The notes under the pieces: model-generated
What the model was told of the DNA's origin: nothing
The model's database searches: none
Seen by the model: only the letters and a program-made list of their open reading frames with translations
In this document: positions 34,427 to 47,495 of the stretch, piece by piece
Position numbering within the stretch: the stretch's first letter is position 1
Layout: the number at the start of each line of letters is the position of its first letter
From: Zymoseptoria tritici IPO323
Taxonomy: Eukaryota; Ascomycota; Dothideomycetes; Mycosphaerellales; Mycosphaerellaceae
Assembly (NCBI RefSeq): GCF_000219625.1
Contig: NC_018218.1
Coordinates: 1-64,000, forward strand
DNA length: 64,000 bases
Direction: 5' to 3'
Made by a program: the position numbers and the translations under genes

Positions 34427-37400
34427 ATGTCCTACTCCCGCAGCCCTAGTATCGACGACAACTTGCTAACCTTTTCCTATACTCCTTCCGAACATATATC
34501 TGCACTCCTTACTTCCTATTTCCCTATTTGCGACACTAAGCTGCACATCGCTATTACAATATCTCCTAATAACACTCCTAACAACGGCCCGGACGGACCC
34601 TCCCGTCGTAGCTATCTTAATACTCCCTCGGAGATTCTCCGCAACACCCTAAGCACTAGCGAGGCTTCCGGAACTAATAGCCCTATCTAGGCACCTTCCG
34701 ATGCTCGCGCCTTCCGCGATGGCAATAGGATTCTATTAGCTCGCTTTACAACTAATTCGACTAAAGGGTCGACTAATGAGGCTCTCCCTTAAGCCGAAGG
34801 GATTGCTACTACAGCGACCTATAGTACAGTTCCCGCTCCCTAGCCTGCTAACATAAATATCGCAGATCTTGTTACTGCCCTTACCGCGGCTACTCGCAAT
34901 AACAGAGCCCCTGCTTACCGTAGTCGCGTACCCTTCCCTAGAGAGCCTAGTACTCTATCCTTCGACGGCAAGGATGCCTCGACTTTCTTCTAGACTATAG
35001 CCGACTTCTTCGATTCGTACTTTAAAGGATTACGTACTCCTAATAGGGAAAGGATCCGACTTGCTGCTCGACACTCGGTACTAGATGTTCGAGCTCAGCT
35101 CGAGAGTCTTTTAGGCTTTAATAGCGAAAACTACGAAGCTTTTAAGGAAGAGGCTCTTTCCTACTATTAGTGCTATAATAGCCAGGTGTATAAGTACAGC
35201 CTCCCTTTCCTCGAGGAGCTGTGCGCAAAGGAAAGAGTCTAGGATATCTCCAGACAGAAGGATAACCTGCGTTAGTACGTTATAACGTTTAAAGCGGTCT
35301 CGAAAAGGATACCTCTTAAACAGTATAACGAAGTCGCTCGATACTACCTCTTCCTTAAAGGCTTGCCCTCCGAGGTAGGACAGGAAATTATAAACAAGCT
35401 CGAAGTAGACGTCTCGAACCTAGCCTCCTATACTTAGCTTCCTCTATTGTACGATGCGACACTTAAGTACGTTACAAGCCGCATAGCTTACTAGGAGTTG
35501 TACAGCAAGGGCAAGAGCCAGGTTACTAGCTAGCTTGTTAACCAGACTAAGAAGAGGTATCCGAAGCTGGATGCATCGAACGATAGAGTCTAGTTGTTAC
35601 GCGTACCAAAAGAGAAGCTGCCGGACATAGAGGACCTGTCTAAAAAGCTTTCTAAGATAACTATTACTAAGATTAAGCATACGAGAGCTAAGAGAAGTGC
35701 ACGTGTAGCTGTTAATCTACCTAGAGACTTTCCGAAGTCTTACATAGCTACGCTGCATACTGATAACACCCCTAATTCTCCCGAGTACTACTTGTATAAT
35801 GTCGCTAGACCTGGACTAGTGCCCTATTAGCCGTCTAGCAGCTCGAACCCCTTCTACTAGGAAGCTTCTAAGTATACATGCTTTTATTGCTTTAAACCCG
35901 GTTATAGTGTTTACGAATGCAAGTATATAAACTACCTCCTAAGTGCGGGCTGGACATACCGCGACAGTAAAAAGAAGTAGTATATCGGACGAGAAGGTAA
36001 TGTTAACAGACGAAAGGTGCAGTTTAGGAACTAGCCGGATTAGCCTAAGCTCCGGATAATAGCTCCCGCTATCGAGAAAGTATAGGGAAGGGCTATTACC
36101 TAGCCTGCCGATGCGAATATCGAGGATGCTAAGAAGTACTAGCTAGCTTATAAACTACCTGCAGCTGCCTTTGCTCCTCGGACATATATACCGAGTACAC
36201 CTCTTAACCCGGCACTTGTTCCTAGCCCTGTTCTACCGACCTTAAAACCTGCACCCTCGTTACTAGCTTAACCTAGTTACCTAGGCTAAGGCTTAGGTTC
36301 CCCTATAGGACCCGCACTAGCAACGAACATAAATAGAAACTAGTGTAACATCGTCGCTAGAAGTACGGTTCCTAATGATCTAGTGTACATTAATAAGCGA
36401 GACCCTCGTGCCCCCTATGTAAATTAGATCTGTACTAACTCTCTGTCTACGAACGCTGCGACTAGGCTAACGAGCACGGCTAAGGGAAAGGAGACAGCCG
36501 CTAAGCCGAGCAATAATACTAGTCGTGTTATGAAGCTAAAGAAGATAGTATCTATTAAGATCGATGCCCGCAAGATCCCTAACATAGAAGAGTATATAAA
36601 GGTAGTCGAAGAAGGCTCGCAGTCGACATAGGGCACTCTTACTAGTAATAGTGCATTTGACACCGGTGACCAGCCGCAGTCCGCAAACGACAGCTAGACC
36701 TAGGACCCTACTAGAAGCATAGATCTAGATCCTACCCCTCCTTCTTAGGGCTTCGTTAACCCCCTGCTGCTGAAGAAAAAGAAGAACTAGAAGCCTGCTG
36801 CGACTGGAAAAGGGGCGCAGAGAAGGGACATTTACCTTCGAGAGCGGCTTAATATAGAAAAAGTGCTGCTCGACAGGATACTAGCGCAACCGTCTAATAT
36901 CCCTGTTAGGGAGCTTCTCGCTGCCTCGCCTGTAGTAGCTAGGGGACTTCTTAAGCGCTATGCTCGGAACTAAGAAGACTTCGCAATAGCTGCTAAGGAA
37001 GCCGGGCTGTCGATTATCGTTAAGGAGGACAACATTGCGGCTACTGCAGCATACTAGTACGATATAGACGAGCCGCTTCGTTCTTACGGGGTGCGAGTCG
37101 AGTTTAAACTTAGCAGTGCTACCGCTAAGTACATCCTGCCCTCTAGATTTTATGCACGCAATAGGTTCGTAGAAGAGATAGAAGACGATAACCCTGCTTT
37201 CCTCGGTCCCATAGTTAAGGAGCTATATGTTACGATGCCCCCGAGACTGATGTAGGACCTGTACGAGGACCCTAAGGACGCGAGGTTGTCCTTTAACGAC
37301 CGAGACTATATTATTGTACCCTCGCCTGTTGTAGAATGCATTATCGGTCCAAAACGACACAGGGAGCGTCGTGCCATAATCGACGAGGGATCTAAAGGGA

Positions 37401-37772
37401 ACATTATAAGCTAGTCTGCGGTAAAGCGAGCGGGTGTTAGCATACGCACCTGCCGGCCAATACAGATGAATACAGTTAGTAGCTGTGCGGATTTCCTAGG
37501 TATTGCAGAGCGGGTACCTATCGAGGTTATAGGAGTTCTTACCTACTCGTTATTTCTTGTTGCACGGACTGCACCTTTCCTTCTCGGCCGACTATAGACT
37601 AGACAGGTGCGGCTCAGATCTATAAACTGCGACGACGGGTCCCTCGAGTGCATAATCGCGACACCGGATAGAACAACGATTACCTTTACTAGAGTTAAGG
37701 GATACGGAGACAGGTACAGTCCGACCGAGGCATTTTATACAACTAAGCCCGAGGAGTCGGGAAACGAGTAAG
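34427..37772 (+). pseudogene. LTR element gag and protease
   Basis: One frame from ATG 34427. Gag part contains LSFDGKDASTFF and a helical capsid-like stretch (about 34960-35480). A zinc knuckle CFYCFKPGYSVYEC lies at 35878-35919; it is CX2CX4HX4C with His changed to Tyr by RIP. Further on, IDEGSKGNIIS at about 37379-37411 is the aspartic-protease-like core (Asp-x-Gly-Ser), so protease is in the gag frame. The frame closes at TAA about 37770 or TAG about 37797. Internal TAG/TAA codons are RIP type. Confidence 0.82.
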
Positions 37773-37800
37773 CTGCCGACACCCCGGTAACGCGGTAGCA

Positions 37801-40800
37801 TTATTCAACTATCCGGAGGATCACTTACAGTCGTCCGGAACGAGACTGCTAGTCGAAGTCGACCCGAAACCTTTCCCAGACCCCGGGTCTAGCAAACATT
37901 TCCTTAGCACCTAGGATAAAGTAAGGGCTTAGGATAAGTTCCAGACCGTTACCTCGACAAAATACACTATTAATCCCTCGGATACAGTCTGGGAAACTAC
38001 CTCACAAGCTTAAGTAGCGTCGCTAATTATTAAGTAGGCGGATATTCTCTAGTCAGATTACCTCTAGCGAAAAACGGAATAGGAGGCAGGATCCGCTCCG
38101 AATGCATACACTATGTACAAACGCAAGGCGGACAAGATCAGACCCGTTAATAGTAGTATTTACGACACTAGCAGCAAGCCCCCTAGTAGTACTTTCAACT
38201 AGCGGCAGAGATGTCTTAAAAATAAGGCCAAACTTATACCGAGCACGCACCCCTAGGACAACAAGTACCTTATCCCCAAGTTTTCCGACATTGAGAAGGA
38301 TTCGAGACTTACCCCTAAACGAATAAACAGCTTTAAGACCACAATCGAACTAAAGCCGAAAGAACTTAAGCTTTTTTATGCCTATCTCTTCCGACGAGAG
38401 AAGTCTCTTGCTTAGGATTTCTCACATGTCGGTCGCCTAAACGAGGATGTTTCCCTACTAGTAGAGATCCGCACGATTCCGCACAAGGCCTAGCAGTATA
38501 AGAACTTCCCTATCCCCGCAGCCCTCGAGAAGGTAGTAATACAGATGGTTAGTAAGCGAGCCCGCAATAGAGTAATCGAGCCATCCTGTAGTGCATACCG
38601 GAACCCCTAGTTTATCGTGCAAAAGAAGCCAGACAACCTAAAGCTACTAAAAGCCAAGGACCCTATACTAGAAGGGGAGCGTGTCCAGGAAAAGAAGGAG
38701 GAGAAGAAGTACCGACTTATTAACTTAGCTACAGAAGTGAACTGTGTTACGCTAAGGGATGCCAACATACCACCGGACGCAGACTCCTTTTCCGCAGACT
38801 TCGCAGGGTGCACTACTACCTCGCTTATAGACCTCTTCTCTAGATACGACCAAATACCCCTAGCCGAGTACTGTCGGGACCTTACCTCCTTTTACACACC
38901 GCTCGGGCTGTTTAGGCACACAGGGATTCCCATAGGCGGAACGAATTCGGTCGCTTAGTTCTAAAGGATTATAACTACTATCCTTTAGGAGCACATGAAT
39001 TACCGAGCTCGCCCCTTTCTAGACGACATTAGAGTTAAAGGTCCACGCACTACGTACGATGACGAGGAAACCGAGCCCGGCATCCGACGTTAGGTTGCTA
39101 AACATGTTACGAACCTTAACGTAGTCCTTGCCGACATTAAGAGAGCCGGACTTACTATATCAGCTCTTAAGTCGCGATAGTTCTCGACAGGGGTACTAAT
39201 TGTCGGGTACGTTTGTAATATGCATAGCCGTTACCCTAATGAAGCACGAGTCGTTAAGATTACTAAGTAGCCTGCTCCAGACAACCCTAAGGAGGTTCGA
39301 GTATTCCTAGGTGTGGTCGTGTACTTCCGCATCTAGATTAAGAAGTATGCACAGGTATTAGCTCCGCTGTACAATCTACTAAAGCCTAATGTGTGCTAGT
39401 ATTAGACTACCGAGCATAACGCATCGATAGAGAAACTAAAGAAGGCTCTCGTTACTACACCGGCTCTTAAGACTATAGACTACGTTTCGGGAGGATAGAT
39501 CATCCTTGCTATTAATGCATCCGGGGATAGGTTCGGAGCAGTCCTTATGCAACGAGATGTCGACAACTACAAGACAAGACACCTATCTCGGTATAAAAGC
39601 AGCATCTAGAAGCCGAACGAGCGAAAGTTCGATGCTGGGAAACTTAAGTGTCTCGGTGTTTTAAAGGCATTAAAAAAGCTAAAGCACCATCTCTACGGTG
39701 TTCACTTCCTGCTTAAGCTAGATACGAATACTCTAGTCTATTAGCTAAACCGACTACCGACCGACTTGCCTAACGTAGTAATAACAAGGTAGCTTTTATA
39801 GATACGACTGTTTGATTTCGATGTAAAGCATGTTCCCGGCCGACTGCACAGTGCTGCAGATGCGCTGTCTCGACGACCGCGTACTTAGTCCGATAACATC
39901 GACGAGGAGCATAAGTAGGACTACGAAGAAATGATTAATAGCACGCTGTATATAGTATACGCGAATCGTGTCGAGGCCGAAGAGATTACCCCTAATCTAG
40001 AAGAGGAACTTGTTTGGAACAGCATTAACAGCTTCCTCTCGGACTTCTACCGCGATATAACATACTACCTCCTAACCCTTCGACGACCGGTAGGAGTAAA
40101 TAGGAACAGCTAGTATGCCTTTAAGAAACGGGCATCTCGCTACCTAGTTAGGGAGCGCTGCCTATAGTATCAGAAAAGAATTAACAAGCCGCTATACAGA
40201 GTTATCGACAAGGAGACTAAGCAGAAGTCGATCATCCGTACCCTCTATAAGGACCCTACCTCCGGCTACCGAGGGCGTAAAGGGACCTACATAAAGATCG
40301 CTTGTCGGTATTACTAGCAGGGCCTGTATAAGTAGGTCCGAGATTTCGTCGGAAAGTGCCCTAAGTGTCTTCTTTGATCGTCCGGACTAGCGAGTATGTC
40401 GGAACTACACCTAAGATACAACAGCTATGTTGGCGAGTCGTAGCATGTGGACGTCGTTTATGTCGATAGCTCCGGAAGCATTATTATAGCTAGGGAGTCT
40501 CTCTCTGGATAGCCGGAAGGAAGGATCGTAAACAAGGGGCAGAATTAAGGTGTAAGCTCAAGGCAGGTCGCGAAGTTTCTTTTTAAAGACGTCTTTTTAC
40601 GCACTAGAGCTTGTAACCGGATCTTCTTTAATAGAGGGCCTAAGAACTACGGCGATGTGCCTTAACTGCTAGCTTAAATAGATACAAACCTTAGTCGTGT
40701 GTCCGCCTACTACCCTGAAGCGAACGGTCTAGTCGAGCGTGGATATCCCAACATCCTGGACGTCCTCTTAAAGTGCACGTAGGGCAAGCTAAAGGGCTGG

Positions 40801-41523
40801 AGATCCTTTTTCCACGCAGCACTATAGGCAGACCGCACTACTGTTCGCAGGTCTACGGGATGTACGCCGGCAAGTCTTTTCTATGCATTTAATGTCGTCC
40901 TTCCTATTAAGCTGCGGTACGACACTTGGAAAACGATTAACTAGAAGATGGTGCGTACGACCGAAGACTTGCTAGCCGCTCGAGTAAGGTAGATCTTCTG
41001 CTCTAAGAAGGATGTTAGAGAAGTTACCGCCCTGTAGCGAAGGCTACGAGATGCCTAGAAGGAATACTAGGATATAAACTATAATGTCGACAACAAGCCG
41101 CTTAAGAAGGGGTAGCTCGTGCTATTAAAAAGAGGCGAGCGAAAGTCTACCTACGAGAAGCTGTCCTTTCGATAGAAGGGGCCCTACCGAGTAACAAGTA
41201 TAAGCCTGGACACCGGTACCTACAAGATTGCAGAACTAGACGAGGCAGAGCTCTAAGGCACATAGTCTAGGGACATGCTTCGGGTGGTCCCTGTAGACTA
41301 CCTCGAGCATGTTAATAAGCTCGAAGAGCTAACACGCGGCGACTTAAACCCTAAATAGCTTGCAAGTGTTAAGAGTGAGGATAAAGAGCCGGCATTACCT
41401 TACGGCGACGACCCTGCCGCTAAACAGTACAGAGAACCGGCTCCCGGACCTCCGAACATCGTGTAGGGGGTAAGGGAATCCTCGCTGTCCCTGGAAGAAC
41501 GATCACAGTACCTAAGAATCTAA
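37801..41523 (+). pseudogene. LTR element pol: reverse transcriptase, RNase H, integrase
   Basis: Frame -1 relative to gag, ending at TAA 41521-41523. RT: KYRLINLATEVN, SLIDLFSRYDQIPL, PLGLFRHTGIPIGG, RPFLDDIRVKGPRT (catalytic LDD). RNase H begins ILAINASGDRFGAVLMQ (Asp changed to Asn). Integrase: a GKCPKCLL zinc end, HVDVVYVD, FFNRGPKNYG and YYPEANGLVERG carrying the D,D,E core, then a C-terminal KKG.LVLLKRGERKS region. The order RT-RH-IN places it with Ty3/Gypsy. A hairpin lies near the start (37872-37897). TAG stops are numerous. Confidence 0.9.
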
Positions 41524-42855
41524 GTGCGGCTATAATTCGCATTAAAATGTTTCCTAGACTAAGGGTCTAGCAAACATAGCGACGAATGCCCTCGGCTCAC
41601 TATAGTTGTTTCCCAGACTAGTAGTCTGGCAAAGGCTCCGCTCGCTCTCTCGGGCAAACATTATTATTACCTAAAGAGACACACACATTTCTTTATGTTA
41701 AAGTGAGCTCTTTCGCTTACAACAAGACCCCCGGCACGACCTCATCTCCGTCCTCGCCGCCATCTATCTAATAGACCGACACCGCCAAACTCTTCCGCAC
41801 CACAATTACTGGCGCATTTACGAAGAACAATCACGAGCAAATTTACGCACACAATCACGAGCGAGCAGCTGTTGTTGTTGCCTCCTGCCGGCGGACATCT
41901 TTTAAAGGCTAGTGCTGCCGGATAGGCCTAGTTGTTTGCTAGACTATTTAGGGAAAGGGGTCTGGTAAACATTTGCGAAGGATAGGACATTGCCTAGGTG
42001 TCTCTGCTGGCTACGACTAATCTACTATTGTTCAGAGCGTACTAAACACACGTTCTCTACCCTAAAGGGGAGGGAGTTACAATTTACGAAGCCTAGTTAC
42101 CCTTTCGGACATTTAGGGGCTAGGCTGCCTTTTTCTGGACAATTATGCACATTCTGCCACAATTACGAGACTGCTAATGCGAAACATTCACTGACACAAC
42201 AATTACCGACACAACAATTACAGGCCTTTCCTAAGGCCTTTCCTAACAATTACGAGCTCTTCCAACAATTACGAGCACAAGTACGCACACAATTCACGAA
42301 CTAACAATTACTAACACAGCAATTACCGACATAACAATCACAGGCCTTTCCTAACAATTACGAGCTCTTCTAACAATTACGAGCACAAGTACGCACACAA
42401 TTTACGAACAAGCAAGGGACCCGCTTTCTGCCTGCTCGCCCTACTTAAAAGCCTTAATCTTCTCTACACCTCCGACTTCCCTATAACATCTACTATATCT
42501 TCTTTCTTTCCTATCTCCTTGCACCTCCCCTAACGACTCCTTTTCCTCCTGGACGAACCTTATCTGCGTCCTCGCAGACCTTCGACCTAATTAAACACCC
42601 TCTACGAGCCCCCCTCGACACACATACTAACCGAGCGCATTAGCGCAAAACAACACATATACCAACCGAGCGCATCAGCGCAAAACAACACATATACTAC
42701 CCAAGCGTATTAGCGCAAGAACAGCTTCGAAACGATACGAGCGCACCGAGCGCATATAATATACCTTAACAACGAGCGCAACTGCGCATACTACTACCGA
42801 CATAGACAACATCCTAGCTCGCCTCCGGAGCGCACCCTTAACAAATAATAAAGAA
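41524..42855 (+). other. Spacer between pol and extra ORF, with hairpins and tandem repeats
   Basis: Contains three hairpin motifs (41549-41575, 41608-41633, 41934-41970); a roughly 110-bp direct repeat around ACAATTACGAGCTCTTC and AGTACGCACACAATT (about 42190-42410); and three copies of a roughly 40-bp unit with AACCGAGCGCATTAGCGCA (42620-42720). No coherent frame is seen until just before 42856. Confidence 0.7.
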
Positions 42856-45579
42856 ATGCATGTAGCCTTCTCGACTGCGTAGAACACTAGGGAGCTGGGA
42901 AAACTCGAGAGTCTCCTTAAGAGCATGCTAGACGCGGACCGCGAGCGAGTAGTGTCAGACATCGTTAATACCTTGGAATTGGGATTGGAAAAAGCAGCAG
43001 AGTTTGCAGCAGGCATGTGGGATTTCGTGCGGATGAACCGGGTCCCTATTACCTTAGGAACCGGGAGGATTACTAGATAGGACAGTATTGTAGCTGCTTA
43101 TCCGAGGCTGGTAGCGGCAGCTACGGATAGTAGGAGGACCCGCAACCGCAAGAAGGGCATTTACGACGCCCTTACAAAAGAATAGGGATAGGACGTAATA
43201 GATGCAAACCCGGAACTAAGGCAATACGTATACAAATCCGAGAATATGGCAAAAGAGATTTAAAAGCTGGCTTCGAAGTACAAGACGTAGTCCGATAAGG
43301 GTACGACAGTAGCTATGCTTGTTTTACGAGAATACATTCGTCGGTACAGCTAGGGTGTAGGACAGGGTTATTCGGATCCGAGAGGGACTAAGTACACTAC
43401 TAAGGACTTCTTTACAGTCGCCAAACTAGGAGGAATCGATCGCCCTACACAGGAGCAGATTAACATTGTGCGCAACACGTACAACCGGCATATAGATAGT
43501 CGTAGGTAGATAGTGCCCTACAAGCCTAAGGGAAAGGAGAAGGAAATTGCGTCTAGATCCAACACTTAGAAGCAGATCGAAGCACCTCCCGCTATAAGCA
43601 CGAGGTCCAAAACTAAGGAAAAGCCAGCTAATCTCGTTAGTCTTCCTATGCGCGGTACCCCTTCCGAGAGTAGCTCCGGCCGCCCCCAAACACCCTACTC
43701 CGGCAGATCTATTTCCAGCCCTAGTCTCGGAGGGAGTATCTACGCGAGTCCTATTATTCGCACTACGGGAAGGGCTCGCTTAGTAAGTTAGGCAGTAACT
43801 GAAACACAGATCGCTCTCGGCATGCCTATTACGGAACCCACGAACACGACCTGTAATTGCAAGGACGCCTTACCTTAAATCATCGCTACGATTAATAGCC
43901 TAAGGAGGCTTCCGCTTTCGCAACGTCTTGCTACCCCGAACTAGCTATTTCGATGCCTGCAGCTGCTGTACCCGGACAGTACGAAGCTAAAGGAGGAGTG
44001 CACGTTCCTGTGCTACAATTATGCGAGGGACCTGCTTCGATACTTCGGAATTAAGGTAAAGACCGGGAATGTAATAGCAAAGAACAACACGCTCTTTAAA
44101 CTTACTACCCTTAAGTACGATACGTACAAGCTTAGCTAGCTAAAGACAGGTTCCGAGACGTACAAGATGTAGTTTAAGGATGCTCGTCCGTCTCGACTAT
44201 CGGACTTCCTTAGGCTGTACCGCTTCGACAATAACGTCCTACGCAGAGAACTCGGCCAGCTTAACTTTGACGGCTTCTTTAACAAGGCTCGCCAAGCGAT
44301 GTACTTAACGGCCGGTTAGGAGAACAAGTTCAAGAGAAATAGCACGCTTAACATTCCCCTCTTCGCGTAGATCGGACAGGACAAGGCCCTTTGCAAGATC
44401 ATTAATAAGGAAATAGACATGTACTTGTGGCATTAGCGCGAAATTAATAGCTAGCCTAACTACGGATAGCTTCGCACGATGTGCTACTCTTAGATCTAGC
44501 AGCTTATCCGCTAGGACATCTTATACTAGCTACTATATGTTCTTCTGCGAGGTAACTATAAGCACCGGCTAGTGTCGTACCTATACTACGCTAAAAGCAC
44601 TAAGAAGGGCGACAACACTACCTTCAAGTACATCGACCTTACGGTCAGCCGCATGGTCGAGGAGAATCGCGGTATTAACTAGATTCAAGGTACGGTCTCC
44701 TTAACAGACGAGGGCAAGAAGGACTGTACGGTGCTCGTTAAGAGGATGCACGAGAAGGAGATCTTTTAGGAATGGTACTAGTAGATAAGGGCTAACAACT
44801 GCGCAGACGGAGCAGTACAGAAAATTAATAATACGGTGCTGCCGCAACACTTCCTAGATCGCTATAAGCTTAAGTGGGAACACGTTCCTTGCAAGGCATT
44901 TGATGTTCGCATTACGGTCCCGCATCTGCTACATAGTGTCGACACTAAGGCCGAGACCGAACGTCGAACGATTCTTCCCTAGTTCGTAGCTATGCATATA
45001 GATGGTTCTCTCGAATGTGCCGAAGCTAGTAACTAGGAGATGCTGCGCAAAGCTCACATAGACCTAACCGCCCCCGAGAAGACACCCTCCGGGCTTATTA
45101 ACAAGTACGGCAAGATTCCTTACGCCTTCCCTGCGTCTATGTCTTTAACACCAAACAACTACATCGCTGCTGCACTTGTTGCTTATGAGAAGTAGGAGAG
45201 CCCTAGAGTCGTCGTCGAATTAGAGAAGCTTATACGCCTTAATGTTGTCGATCTAAGGGCATGGATTAAGAAGCAGCGAGATGCGACTGTAGCTCGAGTA
45301 AAGGCAAACTATAAGGACATTAAGTACGCGGAGAGGAATACGTTCGGTAGCCGATCGTACTACAACGCTAAGGATAAGCATCCGACCGACTTCTAGAAGT
45401 ACTAACCTCCACTAGCTAAAGTCGCGCCTAACGATGTAGACGACAGGGAGCGTAAGCTGCTTAGGCAGGGAGATACGGACATCGCAGTACCCTAGGAAGT
45501 CCCCGACTCACTTATCGGCAAGGATAGCAAGCGCGTACCTAGACGCGACATGTAGTAGGAGGATGGTACTTAGCGATAG
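42856..45579 (+). pseudogene. Extra ORF of the LTR element: unknown protein of about 900 residues
   Basis: From ATG 42856 one frame stays coherent for about 908 codons, broken only by TAG (some TAA) of RIP type, to TAG near 45579. Segments: DIVNTLELGLEKAAEFAAG, RKKGIYDALTKE, MLVLREYIRRYS, PTQEQINIVRNTYNRHID, SDFLRLYRFDNNVLRREL, NIPLFAWI-like, YGKIPYAFPASMSLTP and DLRAWIKKQRDATVARVK. It is not gag, RT, RNase H, integrase or an obvious envelope: I see no signal peptide or membrane segment. It lies downstream of pol, on the same strand, inside the LTRs, so it is likely a cargo or accessory gene of this element. Function unknown. Confidence 0.72.
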
Positions 45580-45907
45580 GTTTACAGCCTTTGCTAGACC
45601 CAAAATCCGTATCGGGTCTAGGAAACATTTAGTGCGAATAGGACATAAGGAGCGACTGTTTTCTGCACTAGCGCTTGTTTTAAGGTTCTTTTTTCTTTTT
45701 GTTGTTTCTTTTGTTTTGTTTCTTTTGTTTTAGCTGTAATGTATGCGATAGACATGCGTAGTAGGTGCAAAACCCGAGGATAGGGACAGTCTACGTTAGC
45801 AACAAGTTGAAAAGGACGACGCTAGTGCTAGATCTGGAGGGTTTTTACGCTTTGAGCGTGCACAATAGTATAGTTTAGGTTCTTACAGTGTCTGGGTCAG
45901 ACACTAC

Positions 45908-45921
45908 AGGAGGGGGACGGA
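45908..45921 (+). promoter_or_regulatory. Polypurine tract of the LTR element
   Basis: AGGAGGGGGACGGA lies directly before the 3' LTR, the position and composition expected for the plus-strand primer. Confidence 0.8.
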
Positions 45922-46195
45922 TGTAGTGGGGAATATCGCACTGTTACGTGTAGTCTGTATCTAGCTTCAGCTTCGTGTGCAGGTCGGGGGATTATCAAGA
46001 CATCGACCTCCGGAAGGACCTTGGACACGCACACGAGGCCTAACAGTACAGAGCTCTTAATACTACCTCCTTTGCCCCCCTACCTTTCACTCTAATTGTA
46101 CAGTTTACCGCCCTTTTTGCCCCCTATGCTACTCCATACGTCCGCACTGCTACTATCCGCGGGAGATCGGAACCTTTGGAAGTTCCCCCCTCACA
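45922..46195 (+). repeat. 3' LTR, 274 bp
   Basis: TGTAGTGGGG to CTCACA with intact TG...CA ends; less mutated than the 5' LTR. Followed by target duplication CGCA (46196-46199). Confidence 0.95.
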
Positions 46196-47495
46196 CGCAT
46201 AATACGAGTACTAGAGCTGCAAGTAAAGTCCAAGAGTAAATGCACTAACTATTTACCTTACAAGCCGTGCACGTAGTGTAATAATCTGCCGAAGCAAAGA
46301 AGAAATAGTAGACCAAGATATCCGCAAAACGAATATCCGTAGAGGTAAAAAGGAATACGCGCAACTTGCCGGTAAAACGTTGCTTCGTAAGGTAGTTAAT
46401 AAAGTATAGTCTAGAAGCTTTAAAGTGCGACTAAGGATGTTCCAGCTATTAACTTTTAACCGCGCCTACACCTTAATGCCTGTAATAGCCGCCATCGCGA
46501 ATGGCATATGTTAGCGCTGTCAAATTCAAATAGTAGAAGTAAGACAGATTATATTCGAGATTACTTACGCACGCCTACTTAAGGGCGGTAGCATATAACC
46601 CGAGTCTTCGCTTAAGTGTTGTTACGAACGCTTAAGGTCCTCCTCGACTGTTCCTTGTCCAGCTACAGTATCGCGCTAGGCCCAGGCCTCTCGTATTCGG
46701 GGTTTAGCGTCCCTTGCTCTTTCGTATGCTCGGAGAGGGCAGCTTAAAAGTCCTTACTCTCGCGGATAGTTCTCTACAGCGGTTCTCGCTGCTAGGGGCG
46801 TAGCTTTCGAAGTGGAGGGCTAGACAGCACGGAGGGTTATCCGTGCCTAAGAGAACTAAGGCACCTCTAGGAACCGTGTCCGGTTAGGCTTTGTTACCCT
46901 ACCCTAGGCCTAGCTTAGGGTTTCTGCCGAACCCAGCGGAGAGGGATAATCCCTACGAGTTTACGCCGTCGTTGCCTGTGCTGTGCACTCTCTCCTCCTC
47001 TTTGTAATCTTCCTCCTCGGAGTTCTCTTCTCTGTAACTATTCTGTTTCTAACAAGTTACGAACCGAATCGCAATTCTCCTCCCTACAGCCTTCTTCCTC
47101 CTTACCTCTTCTCTTGCATTATAGCCGCCTTAATTAACCCGATCCTCCGAAGAGCCTTTATTGTCGCAATCGTAGTATAGTTACATCTAGCGCGATTGCC
47201 TCCTCCCTCCTCGAATCCTCTGTAGTCGCATCTGTCGCAATTGCAGCGCAGTCGCATCTAGTACGATCGCCTCCTTCCTCCTCGAATCCTCCGTAGTCGC
47301 ATCTGTCGCAATCGTAGCGCAGTCGCATCTAGCGTAATCGCCTCCTTCCTCCTCGAATCCTCCGCGGTCGTATCTGTCGTAATCGCAGCGTAGTCGTATC
47401 TACCGCAATCGCCTCCTCCCTAATCGAATTCTCCGCAGTCCTATCTGTCGCAGTTGCCTCCTCCTATAACCTTCCTAACTGCCTACTTGCTAACG
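46196..47495. promoter_or_regulatory. Distal part of the methyltransferase / gene X intergenic region, unit 2
   Basis: Matches 3285-4584 of unit 1 with C-to-T type changes only, including the 71-bp minisatellite (about 47165-47465). Separated from the methyltransferase by the retrotransposon. No coding sequence supported. Confidence 0.6.

Larger units (their letters stand above)
32368..46195 (+). mobile_element. Ty3/Gypsy-type LTR retrotransposon, 13.8 kb, with an extra ORF
   Basis: Two 274-bp LTRs (TGTAGTGGGG to CTCACA) bound a segment absent from unit 1. Flanks are CGTA and CGCA, a 4-bp duplication with one RIP change; unit 1 has a single CGCA at 3285-3288. Order: leader, gag with protease, RT, RNase H, integrase, a 1.3 kb spacer, a 0.9 k-codon extra ORF, polypurine tract, 3' LTR. 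RT before integrase makes it Gypsy-like. All reading frames are RIP-damaged. It inserted after the units were duplicated. Confidence 0.95.

Noticed and set aside
42856..45579. Calling the extra ORF an envelope gene
   Set aside because: No signal peptide, transmembrane stretch or cleavage-like site is visible, and it is soluble and charged throughout.
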